In this document: piece after piece, positions 54,262 through 64,000 of the stretch
Layout of the letters: each line of letters starts with the position of its first letter
How positions within the stretch are numbered: position 1 is the stretch's first letter
Assembly: GCA_036346255.1 (NCBI GenBank)
Contig: CM070618.1
Coordinates: 60,647,655-60,711,654 of the forward strand
Origin: Ampelocalamus luodianensis
Taxonomy: Eukaryota > Streptophyta > Magnoliopsida > Poales > Poaceae
Length of the DNA stretch: 64,000 bases
Direction of reading: 5' to 3'
The notes under the pieces: model-generated
The model's database searches: none
What the model saw: the letters and a program-made list of their open reading frames with translations, nothing else
Told to the model about the DNA's origin: nothing
Position numbers and translations under genes: made by a program

Positions 54262-56427
54262 ATGCCAGGAGAATGGAATGAGGAGAATTGGTTCGACTTG
54301 GCCGACACGCAGACATCGACATGGATGCCGGTCTCGAATCTGAACCGAGTATCGAATCTTCGACGGTATTGCGCCTCGAGATCTTCTATCGATCTCGGAG
54401 ATCGCATTACCACCAGAGTCGAGGAGGATCCTTATCCCCACGACGACGCCACCGAGGATCAATTTCCTCGGGAGGCAAGGGTCAACTCGACCAGCAACAA
54501 CCCTGTCTCATGGCAAACTCGCAACACGACGAGAGCTTTTCCTCTAAGTGTTCGAGTCCCCCCAAGACAGTTCGAGTTGACAAGACAAGTTCTGGAAGCC
54601 ATTATCCCGGAGCTCCATCGACATCTGATGGTCCTCTCTCTCCGAGCATTTCCGTAGGGAAGAGGATCGAACATCTTTGTTCATCCAAATTCAACCGCCC
54701 CGACGCAGAGCCACCTGCATCGAGAGGCGGTTATAACCCGGAGTTCCCCTACCTGGAGGGGTTTACTCCAAGTCGCCAGATGGTGTCGCTCGACCACTCC
54801 TCCAGTGAGGAGATCTCGAGCGCAAGTGGAAGTCATCCACGGGAGGTCTTCGTCCTTCCCTCTGATCAGGATCGTTCTCTCAGAAGAAGGATTGGACATG
54901 CTTCCCGCCGAGCATACTCTACACCACCTCATCGTAATGGCAAGGACACCACACCGCGAGCGAAGCGAACACTTTGATGAGCGTGCGGGACATCCTCAAC
55001 ATTCTCGCGCTCCATTAAAACAAGTTCAAGGGTCTGAAATAGACCATTCTGAGGCAATTCGACGGAAGAAAATAGTGGCTCAGAAGAACCTCCCTGAGCA
55101 CGCTTATTTCCAGTCGAAGGAAGCTCAAGAACTCCAGCACATCAATGATTTGCTGGAGAACCCGACTCAAGAACTCGCTCGAGCACGAGGTTATGATCTT
55201 TTGCCGAGGAGATCGCGCAAAGACTTCGTGACATGATGGCCAAACTCGAGCGGCGAGGTCGACCACAACCACAGTCGTAATAGTGCGCTACTTCTTCCGC
55301 CACCGCTCAGAAACTCGCCGCATGGAAGGCGGCACGACTCTCCTCATGTCGCTCTCGACATGAGAAAATGCCACAAGCCAACGGGAGGGTGATCTTTCAC
55401 CACTTCGACCGACCGACGCCGGCGACAAGCGGGAATGCGAGTATTTCCCAGTAAAGTGAGGCCTATTATAGGCCTAGTCCCCATGGTCGGGTATCGGCGA
55501 GTTCGATCGCGGCGACATTAACCCTTCGTTTCGCAAAAAGAAGACAAGAGGTTATCTCGGGATGTCGGGCGTTCGCCGACCTTCGAGCGTTCGTTGGCGC
55601 CTCGATTTCAATCGACGAATATGGAGAAATTCAATGGAACTCAAAACCCCATCGAGTTCCTCCAAATCTACACTACAGCTATCCGAGCTGCAGGAGGAGG
55701 AGAGCATGTCATGGCGAATTACCTTCCGACTGTGCTCGAAGGATCGGCGCGATCATGGCTTCTAAACCAACCATTTGAGTCGATCTACTCGTGGCAACAC
55801 CTCTGTGATCTACTGCTGGCTAATTTCCAGGGAACTTACAATCGCCCAGGAAAGGAGGATGACCTGCACCGGATAAGACAGAACAACCATGAAACGCTAC
55901 GACAATTCATCAGGCGCTTCAGTCAGGTTCGAAACTCTATTCCGGAAGTTTCTGACTCATCTGTGATCAGGGCTTTCAAACAGGGAGTCCGTAGCAGAAG
56001 AATAACAGAGGACATCGCCTTACATCCACCTGCCACCGTCGCTGAGCTCTTTGAGATGGCTGATAGATATGCGACTGCTGCTGAAGCGGTCGAATGGAAC
56101 AATACCATCGATCTCAAAGATGGCATCCCTCGGGAAGCAGGCGAAAGTGGTAAGAAAAAGGATAAAAAGGCTAGGAAATCTAAGAACAAAGCGAAAAGTC
56201 AAAAATCTCCAGATGCCAGTTCTAAGGAGGTCCTAGCCGTAAGCGATAAGGAGCCACACAACCCCAAGCAAAATCCCGATCGAAGTAAAGGTAAACATCA
56301 AGATCGGAGAAACGACAAACCCAGGTGGTGTCCTTTTCATAAAAAGAAGGGTATGACTCAGAAGCGCCGAGTTTTCTTACGAAACTCGAGGACTATTATT
56401 CGGCAAAGGGCCACTTCCTATTCTTGA
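54262..56427 (+). pseudogene. Tat gag (copy B)
   Basis: Starts MPGEWNEENWFDLADTQTST at 54,262 and passes through several frames (54,288-55,236) of Ser/Arg/Pro-rich N-terminal sequence. The best-preserved part is 55,594-56,427 with the retrotransposon gag domain: MEKFNGTQNPIEFLQIYTTA, NYLPTVLEGSARSWLLNQP, WQHLCDLLLANFQGTYNRPG, ETLRQFIRRFSQVRNSIPEV and a Lys-rich region. It ends in RWCPFHKKKGMT, the knuckle-like motif of Tat gags (normally WCPFHK..GH....C), here frame-broken at the end. Forms the virus-like particle in related elements. Confidence 0.78.
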
Positions 56428-56621
56428 GCATTGGGCCAAACCGATGGACAAAAGGAGTCGGACGATGAGGAGATGCCGTTTCAGACCCGACACACCATTG
56501 ATCACATCTATGGGGTCTTGACATACGAATCACGAAGACAAACAGCGATCGAGCGTGAGGTAAACACAATCGACTCTCCTCTTGTCAATAAATTATCAAG
56601 TGGTCGAAAATCACCCTTGCT

Positions 56622-56915
56622 TTGAGAAAGGTGATTGTCCGATACCTTCGACTAGACCAGTCGATTTCGATAGTAGTCGAACCCACCATCAACAATTGTC
56701 GAGTCAATCGAGTTTTAGTTGATGGTGGAAGCTCGTTAAATATCTTTTTTACGAGTACCGGACGAGATGCAAGTACCCAGACAAAGGTAAGACCGATGCG
56801 ATATTCATTTCATGGAATCGCATCGGTCTTCGACAAACCCATTGTCCAAGTTTCTCTTCCTTTAACGTTTGGATCACCAAGCAATTTCGGGACGAGAAAG
56901 TCTCCTTTGATGTAG
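56622..56915 (+). pseudogene. Tat aspartic protease (copy B)
   Basis: VIVRYLRLDQSISIVVEPTI, NNCRVNRVLVDGGSSLNIFF, RPMRYSFHGIAS and PIVQVSLPLTFGSPSNF. The active-site triplet appears as D-G-G in VDGGSSLNI, the usual form in this lineage, followed by the hydrophobic strand and flap. Continues in broken frames to 57,010. Confidence 0.75.
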
Positions 56916-57379
56916 TCGATTTCGATCGGCATATAACGCCATACTCGGACGACCTACTCGCAAAATTTTTGATAGCTACTCACTATGGGTACCAATGTCT
57001 TAAGATGCCAGTCCCAAAGGAGTGATCACAATATATTGTGACAAGAAGATGGCGCATTCTGCGCGCCGTCGTGCTCCTTGAGATGGTTGGACAACTACCA
57101 ACTCGAGGCGAAAGTCACCGATTAGCAAGTCGAGCCTCAAAGCTGCACCTAAAGCCGAACGAATAGGTCAAAGAGGTTCCTCCGGGCGCAGAGGAGCCCT
57201 CGAAGACTGCTCGCATTGGGGATTCTTCCGACCCTAAATAGGAAGACGCCTCATCACCTTCCTCGACAAACGATGTCTTTGCGTGGCAAGCATCCGACAT
57301 GCCAGAGTCCCAAGGAATGTGATCGAGCACAGGCTAGCCTTACGACTGATAAACTACCCGTGAAACAAAAGTTACGAGA

Positions 57380-57960
57380 TTTGCCTGATCGACGAGATGC
57401 TATTAGGTCGAGTGGACAAGTTGCTTAAAGCGGGTTTTATAAGAGAAGTCAACCACCCGAGTGGTTGGCCAACCTGTAATGGTTAGAAAGTCTAACGACA
57501 AATGGCGTATGTGCGTGACTTTCTTGATCTTAATAAAGCTTGTCCAAAAGATGATTTCCTTTACCTCGCATCGATCGGTGGTTGACTCTCGCAGGATGTG
57601 AAATGTTGACTTTTCTAGATGCATACTCTGGTTATCATCGATCGGTATGCATCGAGAAGATGAAGAAAAGACCGCATTTATTACCTTGCTTGGAGTATTT
57701 TGCTATGTCAAAATGCCATTCGCCTAAAAATCTTTGGAGCTTCTTTTCAATGTTTGATGCAAACGACTTTCGCTCCTCAACTAGGCCGAAATTTGGAAGC
57801 CTATGTTGATGACCTAGTCGTAAAAAGCACCAAACGACTTCGAACATATCACGGACTTGCGGGAGACTTTCGACAACCTCGTAAAACACCAATTGAAACT
57901 AAATCCCGAGAAGTGTGTGTTCGGGTCTCTTGAGAAAATTGCTTGATTCTGGTTTCGAAC
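57380..57960 (+). pseudogene. Tat reverse transcriptase (copy B)
   Basis: Pieces in successive frames: VDKLLKAGFIREV, HPSGWPT, the DLNKACPKDDF box, and AYVDDLVVKS (57,800-57,830), the catalytic YxDD. Then LRTYHGLAGDF, a version of the LI.DL.ETF segment. Many frame breaks. Confidence 0.75.
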
Positions 57961-58079
57961 GGGAATCAAGCAAATCCCGAAAGATCAAAGCCATCACTCG
58001 GATGCGCCCCGACCACGAAAAAAAGAAGTCCAAAACTCACGGGGTGCATGGCGTCATAAGTCGTTTCATAGCACGATCG

Positions 58080-58980
58080 GGAGAAAAAGGATCGCCTTTC
58101 TTTAAACTTCTAAGGAAACATGAAGGTTTCAATGGTCGAAGAGGCTAACTTAGCCTTCGAGGAAGTCAAGAGGTATCTTACGAGTGCTCTTGTTCTAGTT
58201 TCCCGGCTAGGAGAGACGCTCTTAATTTACCTAGTGCCACGCCACAGCGAGAACGCAGATCTTGGTCGCCGAACGTGAGAACATACAACGACGGTATACT
58301 ACGTGAGTGAGGTTTTGCACGACCTAAGGAGTGTTACCCTCGGGTTCAAAACTTCTTTATGCCCTCCTCGTGTCTTCGAGGAAATCGTGACATTATTTTC
58401 GAGGCGCGCAAACTAGTCGTGCCGCCTCGAGTTTCCCTGGGAGCGATCCTCCGAATAGGAAACAATGGGGCGCATGGCAAAATGGTTAGTCGAACTTGGG
58501 GCGTTCGACATCCATTTCGTGTCCCGAACGGCGCTTAAATCGGATCTTGGCGGACTTTGTCGCCGAATGGACAAATCTGAACTCGCTCAGGATCCCCGAT
58601 CGATTCCCACGATCGGTGGATGATGTACTTTGACGGTCACTTACGATAAGTGGCTCGGGTCGGGTGGTCTGGAATCTCCACCGGAGAAACCTTAAAGTAT
58701 GCCATACAATTAAACTTTCGTGCCACTAATAACGTGGCGAGTACGGTTTGCTAGGCGGCATACGAGTTGCGAAAGCACTCTCGATTCGACGATTGCTCGT
58801 AAGAGGAGACTCTCAACTAGTCGTGAATCAAGTCGGAAAGGAGTACGGTGCTCCAATTCGACCATGTCCCGCACCTATCGAATGCGAAAGTTAGAAAAGC
58901 ACTTTTGGGCTTTGAGGTACAATTTATCCCCGAAGGATAATTTCCTCATGAACCAACTGCTCGCCTAGCTTCCTCCCGAT
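58080..58980 (+). pseudogene. Tat RNase H and second RNase H-like domain (copy B)
   Basis: FFKLLRK, then AFEEVKRYLTSALVLVS (58,150-58,205) mark the RT connection/RNase H start. 58,557-58,980 repeats the copy A domain (FVAEWTNLNS-like, ATNNVA, RGDSQLVVNQVGKEY, MRKLEKHFWALRYNLSPKDN). The double RNase H arrangement is a Tat trait. Confidence 0.65.
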
Positions 58981-59149
58981 CCGTAGTACGAAAAAGTGTT
59001 CTGGAACAACTTGAAAAACCGCCCATAGTCGATTTAGCCGAGACACCTTCTATAGAAACAACCTCTCTAGAGTACGAAGATACATGGATGGCGCCATTTA
59101 TGAGTATCTTCAAGAGGGTTCTTACGATGACGATCTAGAATCGAATCGA

Positions 59150-60287
59150 TTATCCCAAAAGCCAAAATGTATACTTTGGTCGAAGGTGTTCTTTATAAAA
59201 GAGGAACCAAGGGGTGCTCATGCGATGTATTCCGCAAGCGAAGGATTAAAACTCCTTCACGACATACACGGAGGATCTGTGGAACTCATGCTTCCTCTGA
59301 ACACCGGTTGGTAAAGCTTTCGACAAGGGTTTTATTGGCCAACCCTCTCGATGCCAAGGAGATGGTTAAAAGATGTATGCGATGTCGGTTTCATAGCGGC
59401 AAATACACCAACCACTCGAGCGTTGCAAACAATTCCTCTGTCATGGCCTTTTGCAACTTGGGGTCTCGATATCCTAGGACCGTTACCCAGCTCGGGAGGT
59501 TTTGAGTTCTGTTTGTGGCTATTGATACGTTCACAAAATGGATAGAAGCCGAACTCGTGGATCGGATAACAACGCGACAAAGCGGTTCATGATGAGATGC
59601 GTGATCACTCGATTCGAGTACCAAGTCGAATTATCACGATAACGGTAAACAATTTACAAGCGCAAAATTTCAGAATTTTGCGACGAGTTGGGAACTCGTT
59701 TGTGTTACTCCTCGTCGCACCCCCAAAGCAACGGAGCGATCGAGAGAGCGAACGGCCGATAATGAAGGGAATCAAGACCCGAGTCTTGATCGGTGGTAAA
59801 GCGCTCGAGGGCTTGGGTGCAGAATTACCTTCGTGATATGGGCAATTAAATGCGACGACTAGCCGAGCTACGGAGAAACACCTTTCTTTCTAGTTTTTGT
59901 GCTGAAGCCATGCTTCCTCCGTAAATTAAGATCGGTCGTAAAGAGTCGACAAGTTTCACGACTGCGTCTCAAGAACATCTTCGACGAGCGACATCAACTC
60001 GCTCAAAGAACAGAGGAACAAAGCTTTATTCCGTTCCGCAGTCTACCAACAAGCCCTGCGCAAGTACTATGATCGTAAGGTCCAACCTCGCAGCCTCGCT
60101 GCAGGTGATTTGGTATTGAGACTTATCCAATCCCAGTCTAATCGGAACAAACTTTCCCCCAAGTGGGAAGGTCCTTACATCGTGGTCGTCGTAACGCTTG
60201 TCCGGATCGATGCGACTTGCAATGGAAGACGGCCGTGTTCTCTCAAATTCTTGGAACATTGACCAGTTACGCAAATTTTATGTGTAA
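59150..60287 (+). pseudogene. Tat integrase and pol end (copy B)
   Basis: YTLVEGVLYKRGTKGCSCDV opens the zinc-binding N-terminus. RCMRCRFHSGKYTNHS, FATWGLDILGPLP and AIDTFTKWIEAE follow, then a catalytic core in broken frames (ITITVNNLQAQNF for the second-Asp segment). The C-terminal part, about 60,030-60,287, reads VYQQALRKYYDRKVQPRSLA, AGDLVLRLIQS, KLSPKWEGPYIVV and NSWNIDQLRKFYV with a TAA stop at 60,285. The WEGPY box is the GPY/F module of gypsy integrases. No chromodomain follows, as expected for Tat. Confidence 0.78.
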
Positions 60288-61331
60288 CAAACTTCAACGG
60301 CAATAAAGCAACAGGTTCTCCCTATCTTTTTTGTCTATTTTGAATCTCGCTTTTATTCTTTCGACCATTTTTTCTTCTCATCCTTCCTGTACAATGGTTA
60401 GCAAAAGGACGATACATTTAGTCGAAGTCTCTCCTCTCTGCATGTGGTTCTGCCCACTGGAAGGAGCTTCCTAATATCGCCGTTCTTAAACAATCAAGAC
60501 AAAGCTTATTGAGCTCGGAAAAATGGTCGAAAGTTGTTAAGCTTAATTCATATCACCTTAGCTTATTTCAAAAATAAACCGAGAAGAGTAACCTTTTCTT
60601 TGAGATGCATTCGGCTACCTTTTCAAATAACTTGATTAGTTTTACTGGTCGAAGGAAGAAACACACTTAGTCGAAGCCTCTCCTGTCTGCACGTGGTTCT
60701 GCCCACTAGACGGAACTTCCTAATGTCATTCAGTTTCCTACTTTTGCTGCCAGAACAACTAAGTCCGGAAAGATGAATGTAGCCGAATGAATCCTTAAGG
60801 TACTCGAAGCTTGTTTCGCTCTAGTCGTCATTATTGAGTTAATTAATGCAGGTGGAGATGGTAACATCACCTAGTCGAAGCCTTTTTTCTCTGCACGTGG
60901 TCCTGCCCACTAGAGGGAACTTCCTAGCGTCGATCTGTTTCTACTCTTTCGACTAGTGCAAACAAGTCGATATTTGACAACTCTAAGACGAACAAACCTC
61001 TCTGTTTTTCAGAACCCTTTCTTTACTACTTACCTAGTTTATTAAAAATAAACTAAGTAAGTAGCCGGGAGCTAGGATAAAGTTATAAACATGACTTCAT
61101 TTCTTAGTCTAATTTTTTCTAAAGATATCATCCTACGAGTTACTAACTACTCTATGAGATGATTCGCAGGAAAGATACGGAAGGAAGGAGGAATCGCTCA
61201 TATCTGGTCTAACTATTTCTTCTTTTACTATTTACTCTACAAGATAATTTGCAGGAAAAAGGATCATATATTTAGGCGTCACCACCAAAAAAGACTTGTT
61301 TATACAAGAATATATTACAAGACTACTCTGT
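60288..61331. repeat. Spacer with three dispersed ~60-bp repeats (copy B)
   Basis: CTTAGTCGAAGCCTCTCC... TGCACGTGGTTCTGCCCACT...GGAACTTCCTAAT occurs at about 60,418-60,475, 60,668-60,725 and 60,873-60,935, each separated by unrelated AT-rich DNA. The spacer lies between the convergent ends of pol and the antisense gene; no ORF is credible. Confidence 0.75.
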
Positions 61332-62223
61332 CTAGGGAGATTCTATCTGCATCTCCTCCGCGACCTTCTCGCCAACCGACTGCATCTCTTCGATCAGCTT
61401 CTCGGCTTCAGATTCGGTGCAGTCGAAGTCGGCTTCAACAGAATGAAGATTAAGGTTAGGATCGCGGGCCTTGAGTTTTGCTAAAATAAAACTCACAGCT
61501 CCTTTGACCGCTTCCCTTATTGAATCGTTCTGATTGGCCTTCAGAGTAGATATCATCTCGTTCAGAGTACCGACTTGTTCCCCAATGACACTCGTATGAG
61601 CGGCCATCGTGTCGTCACGAGAACAACCCTCCGACACGGCCCATCGAGTACATTGTTCGTAGTGAGATATTATCTTGAAGATTGATCTTCATTGATTTTG
61701 TCTCCTCCTGGGAATAAGTCGAAGCCTCATGGAGTCGCTTTATTTCAGTCAATCGGTCTGATAAGAGCGAGGATTGAATAAGAAAAACGATTCTATGAGA
61801 AGATAGAATGAATAAATAGCAGATAAAAGTTCTACTTACCAGCTAATTGAGAACCCAAGTTCTCAATCTCTTGGTCTTTCTCCTTCGCGATCCGAGATTT
61901 CGGACAACTGAGGTCTTCTCATTAACCTCGATCCGAGAGCCCCATATTGGGTGAAGGGTCTTATTTTCACTTCTTTTTCTACAAAAGAATAAGAGGTCAA
62001 AAGCAAAGGGATGCGAAACTAAGATCGAAGCGATCGTAGTAATACGTACTATTTATTTTTTCCCGCAACTATTTAGTCAGAGTTAGCCTCCCAAGCTTCT
62101 TCAGAGGTCGATGACTTTGTCCCTTAGCTTCTTTGACTCGGCTTTTTCAAAGTCGGCTAATCGATCAAGGTCTTTTCGTCGCTCTTAAACACAGTAAAGA
62201 TAAAAGAAGCGGACATGAAAACA

Positions 62224-62333
62224 AGTGGTCATAAGCATTTCTATGACCAATGGGTAGTCGTAAGTTATTCTCGACCACCCCTAGTCGTAAGTTTTTTCTA
62301 CGACTAGTATAAGTCGTAAGCTTTTCTCGACAA
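62224..62333. repeat. Palindrome array 5 (antisense-gene intron, copy B)
   Basis: Four units at about 62,224, 62,254, 62,282 and 62,311, same intron as array 1 of copy A. Confidence 0.85.
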
Positions 62334-63696
62334 CCCGGTTACAAGTGTCACTCACCACCTCTGCTTGTTCGCAGAGTGTTACCTTTCTTGTCGAAGCTTG
62401 ACAAGTTGCGATTGTACTCGCAAATCGTAGCGACTTGCTCCAACGGCTCTCAAAAAAGAGAAATGATCGGATAAAGAGATAAAACCCTAAGTGAGTATCG
62501 ATAAATACTTACGTTCATGTTTGACCAAGCAAACATGGAGACTATTCGTGATGGATCCTTGACTCATCTATCTCCTCGACTCGCTTCCACCATACCCCTT
62601 CAAGTCGTTCATTGTCAAATACGTCTCGCAATTGACAATGCTCTCGGGTGGGGAACTCGATCGCGGAGCGGTAGGCGGAAGATCCTACGATGGAGTCGAG
62701 GCCAAGAAGTCGAGCAAAAGTTGAAATACTCCTCTTCCTCGACTGCGTGGCGTGAACTCCACCGTGGGCCGGAGGAACATCCTCAATGACCTCCTTGCCG
62801 CACGGCGTGGTCAGCGCCTCGCCGCCGCCTGCTCGGTGCCTCCTCGAGGCTTGTGTGGCCTCCATCACGGTCTCGACGACTCGGATGTCGTGGCGACTTC
62901 AACATCATTGGCCTTCGTAGCGACTTCAAAGAATCGCAGCCTCTTCTCGCGGGGGCGGAGCTAGATCTTGACTCCATCGTTGTCGCACCCCTTCGTTGAA
63001 GGGGTGATAACGATCCTCTATGAGAGTTCCTCAGAAATGAAGACGCTGGTGAGAATCGCAAAGCGCAACAATAAGTCAACAAATAAAGCGATTAAGTAGT
63101 CATTACACTTATGTGTTTTATTTTACATACCTACGTGTATACCGACCTAACCCAAATTTGGGAGCAACCTTCCAACTAAGATTTCTTCGACTTCTTCTCA
63201 ACCACCATTGGTTGAGATGCACTCGGGCAACAGGAGTCATCTCCTCCCGACTTCCCGTGGACGAGATCGCCTCGACCACCACGAGAATCTTGCTTCCCGG
63301 CCGCATTCCACCGAGCAGCGGTTTCCTTCAAAGACATGAACTCCTTCCAGCTTCTCCTTTTCTAGCCGTCTTACAAAGCCGCGAAGCGTAAATCTGCGAA
63401 GGACTTGTCATCGTAGTATAAAGGTACCTTAACTTTGGGGACCTTGCGCTTAAGGGCAAGAGCCTCTTCTTCGCTCTCTTTCTTGCGGCTAGATCTCGGC
63501 AAACTTAGCAAAAGGAGCAGGAGGAGCGAACTCGAACCCCTTTGTCGCCGACTTTTACCGCCGCGCTTAGATGGAGGGGACTTGACTCGTCTGCGTGAAG
63601 TCGCCCCACAACCACCGGCTCGACCTCCTCGTCGTCTCGGCGGTTCTCCATGCCAACTTTCTCGTTGAAGAAGGAGAAAAGTGGTCCGTATGATCA

Positions 63697-63897
63697 GCTA
63701 AAAATTATAAGTATTTCTCGACATTATCTAATCGTAAGTCATTCTACGATTACGTTAAGTCGTAAGTTTTTCTACAACATTGTCTAATCGTAAGTTATTC
63801 TCACGATTACATCCGGTCGTAAGTTTTTCTACGATCGGTACCGATCGTAAGTTTTTCTCACACAAATTAGCTAGTCGTATACTATTCTCACGACAAT
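63697..63897. repeat. Palindrome array 6 (antisense-gene intron b/c, copy B)
   Basis: Seven units, starts near 63,700, 63,728, 63,757, 63,785, 63,814, 63,843 and 63,872. Arms include TAATCGTA...TACGATTA. Same intron as array 2 of copy A, but with more units (seven against three), so unit number varies between copies. Confidence 0.88.
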
Positions 63898-64000
63898 AAA
63901 ACACCTAAAGGCGAGTCGTTTGATTACCTTTAGGCGCCTTTCTTTCTCCTCCGTGGTCAAAACCGCGAGGATTTGAGGGGCCGCCATATTCGCCGGATGC

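Larger units (their letters stand above)
53398..64000 (+). mobile_element. Tat-lineage Ty3/gypsy element, copy B (5' LTR to antisense gene; 3' end outside)
   Basis: Order: LTR (53,398-54,183), PBS, gag, protease, RT, RNase H, second RNase H, integrase (ending 60,287), a 1-kb spacer, and the antisense spliced gene from 61,332 to past the window end. Same architecture as copy A. The coding frames are broken very often, chiefly by single-base losses creating CGA, so the true state of the element is uncertain. Confidence 0.85.
61332..64000 (-). pseudogene. Tat antisense spliced gene (copy B), start outside window
   Basis: Same gene as at 18,923-21,383. Reading leftward: exon b, from outside the window to 63,928 (MAAPQILAVLTTEEKERRLK then donor GTAATC), matches copy A exon b. 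Exon c lies at about 63,655-63,130 with basic and Lys/Glu stretches and exon d at about 62,970-62,690 (acidic). An exon ends before GTAAGT near 62,512, followed by one with LEQVATICEYN-like text near 62,440-62,370. The last exon, 61,637-61,332, holds IGEQVGTLNEMISTLKANQN, ILAKLKARDPNLNLHSVEAD and EAEKLIEEMQSVGEKVAEEM, ending in TAG. The C-terminus is a long amphipathic, coiled-coil-like helix region. Exons c and d are frame-broken. Confidence 0.6.

Noticed and set aside
63697..63897. Regular 29-bp repeats resembling a CRISPR array
   Set aside because: The window is a plant nuclear genome, the repeats vary in their arms, and there are no unique spacers between identical repeats. They are palindromes within a retrotransposon.

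Overview
This is a plant nuclear window, most likely from a grass. It has one plastid-enzyme gene with plant-type introns and a very GC-rich first exon. Around it lies a dense mosaic of nested transposable elements (Ty3/gypsy Tat and Tekay-like, Ty1/copia, CACTA, hAT, PIF/Harbinger-like, LINE, MITEs) and broken host gene pieces. There are no prokaryotic features, rRNA or tRNA genes. Species cannot be named from sequence alone.

Layout. (1) 1-22,283 is one old Tat-lineage gypsy element (copy A), seen only from its RNase H region to its 3' LTR, and opened by later insertions. These are an LTR ending at 3,417, a 590-bp solo LTR (3,678-4,267, TSD TGAGA), a 3.66-kb CACTA element (4,667-8,325, TSD TGT) and a complete 9.47-kb Tekay-like chromovirus (9,308-18,774, TSD ATTAC). 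Downstream of pol, copy A carries a spliced gene on the opposite strand. (2) 22,284-24,250 is a copia fragment (gag, PBS, LTR). (3) 24,250-29,130 holds a long-TIR MITE, a hAT transposase remnant and LTR debris. (4) 28,579-33,680 is a degenerate tandem duplication with an unidentified small ORF in each unit. Unit 1 was later hit by a 5'-truncated LINE with a 15-bp TSD. (5) 34,188-40,964 (minus) is the plastidic pyruvate kinase beta-type gene, 12 exons, the only clear host gene. (6) 41,300-53,400 is intergenic: a 3.47-kb solo LTR (TSD CACCT), a 2.6-kb PIF/Harbinger-like element (TSD TAA) that has captured a piece of a GT47/exostosin gene, a 1-kb copia deletion derivative (TSD GTCAC), a MITE and an F-box/DUF295 pseudogene. 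(7) 53,398-64,000 is a second Tat element (copy B): 5' LTR, PBS, gag, protease, RT, RNase H, integrase and the start of its antisense gene, running off the window.

How the parts relate. Copies A and B share a gene order: sense gag-pol followed by a multi-exon antisense gene. Both also carry arrays of short palindromes (GTCGTAAG...CTACGAC) repeated about every 29 bp in the LTRs and in introns of the antisense gene. The arms change together from unit to unit, so the palindrome itself seems to be the conserved object. This is the most unusual system in the window.

Reading caution. Comparing the two LTRs of the Tekay element, and copies A and B, many differences are single-base losses at CAG/CTG/CCG trinucleotides (CAGA to CGA, CTGA to CGA). 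Much of the apparent frame breakage in the repeats may therefore be sequence error at methylated sites rather than decay. The pyruvate kinase gene also has two single-base frame breaks next to four-base G/C runs.
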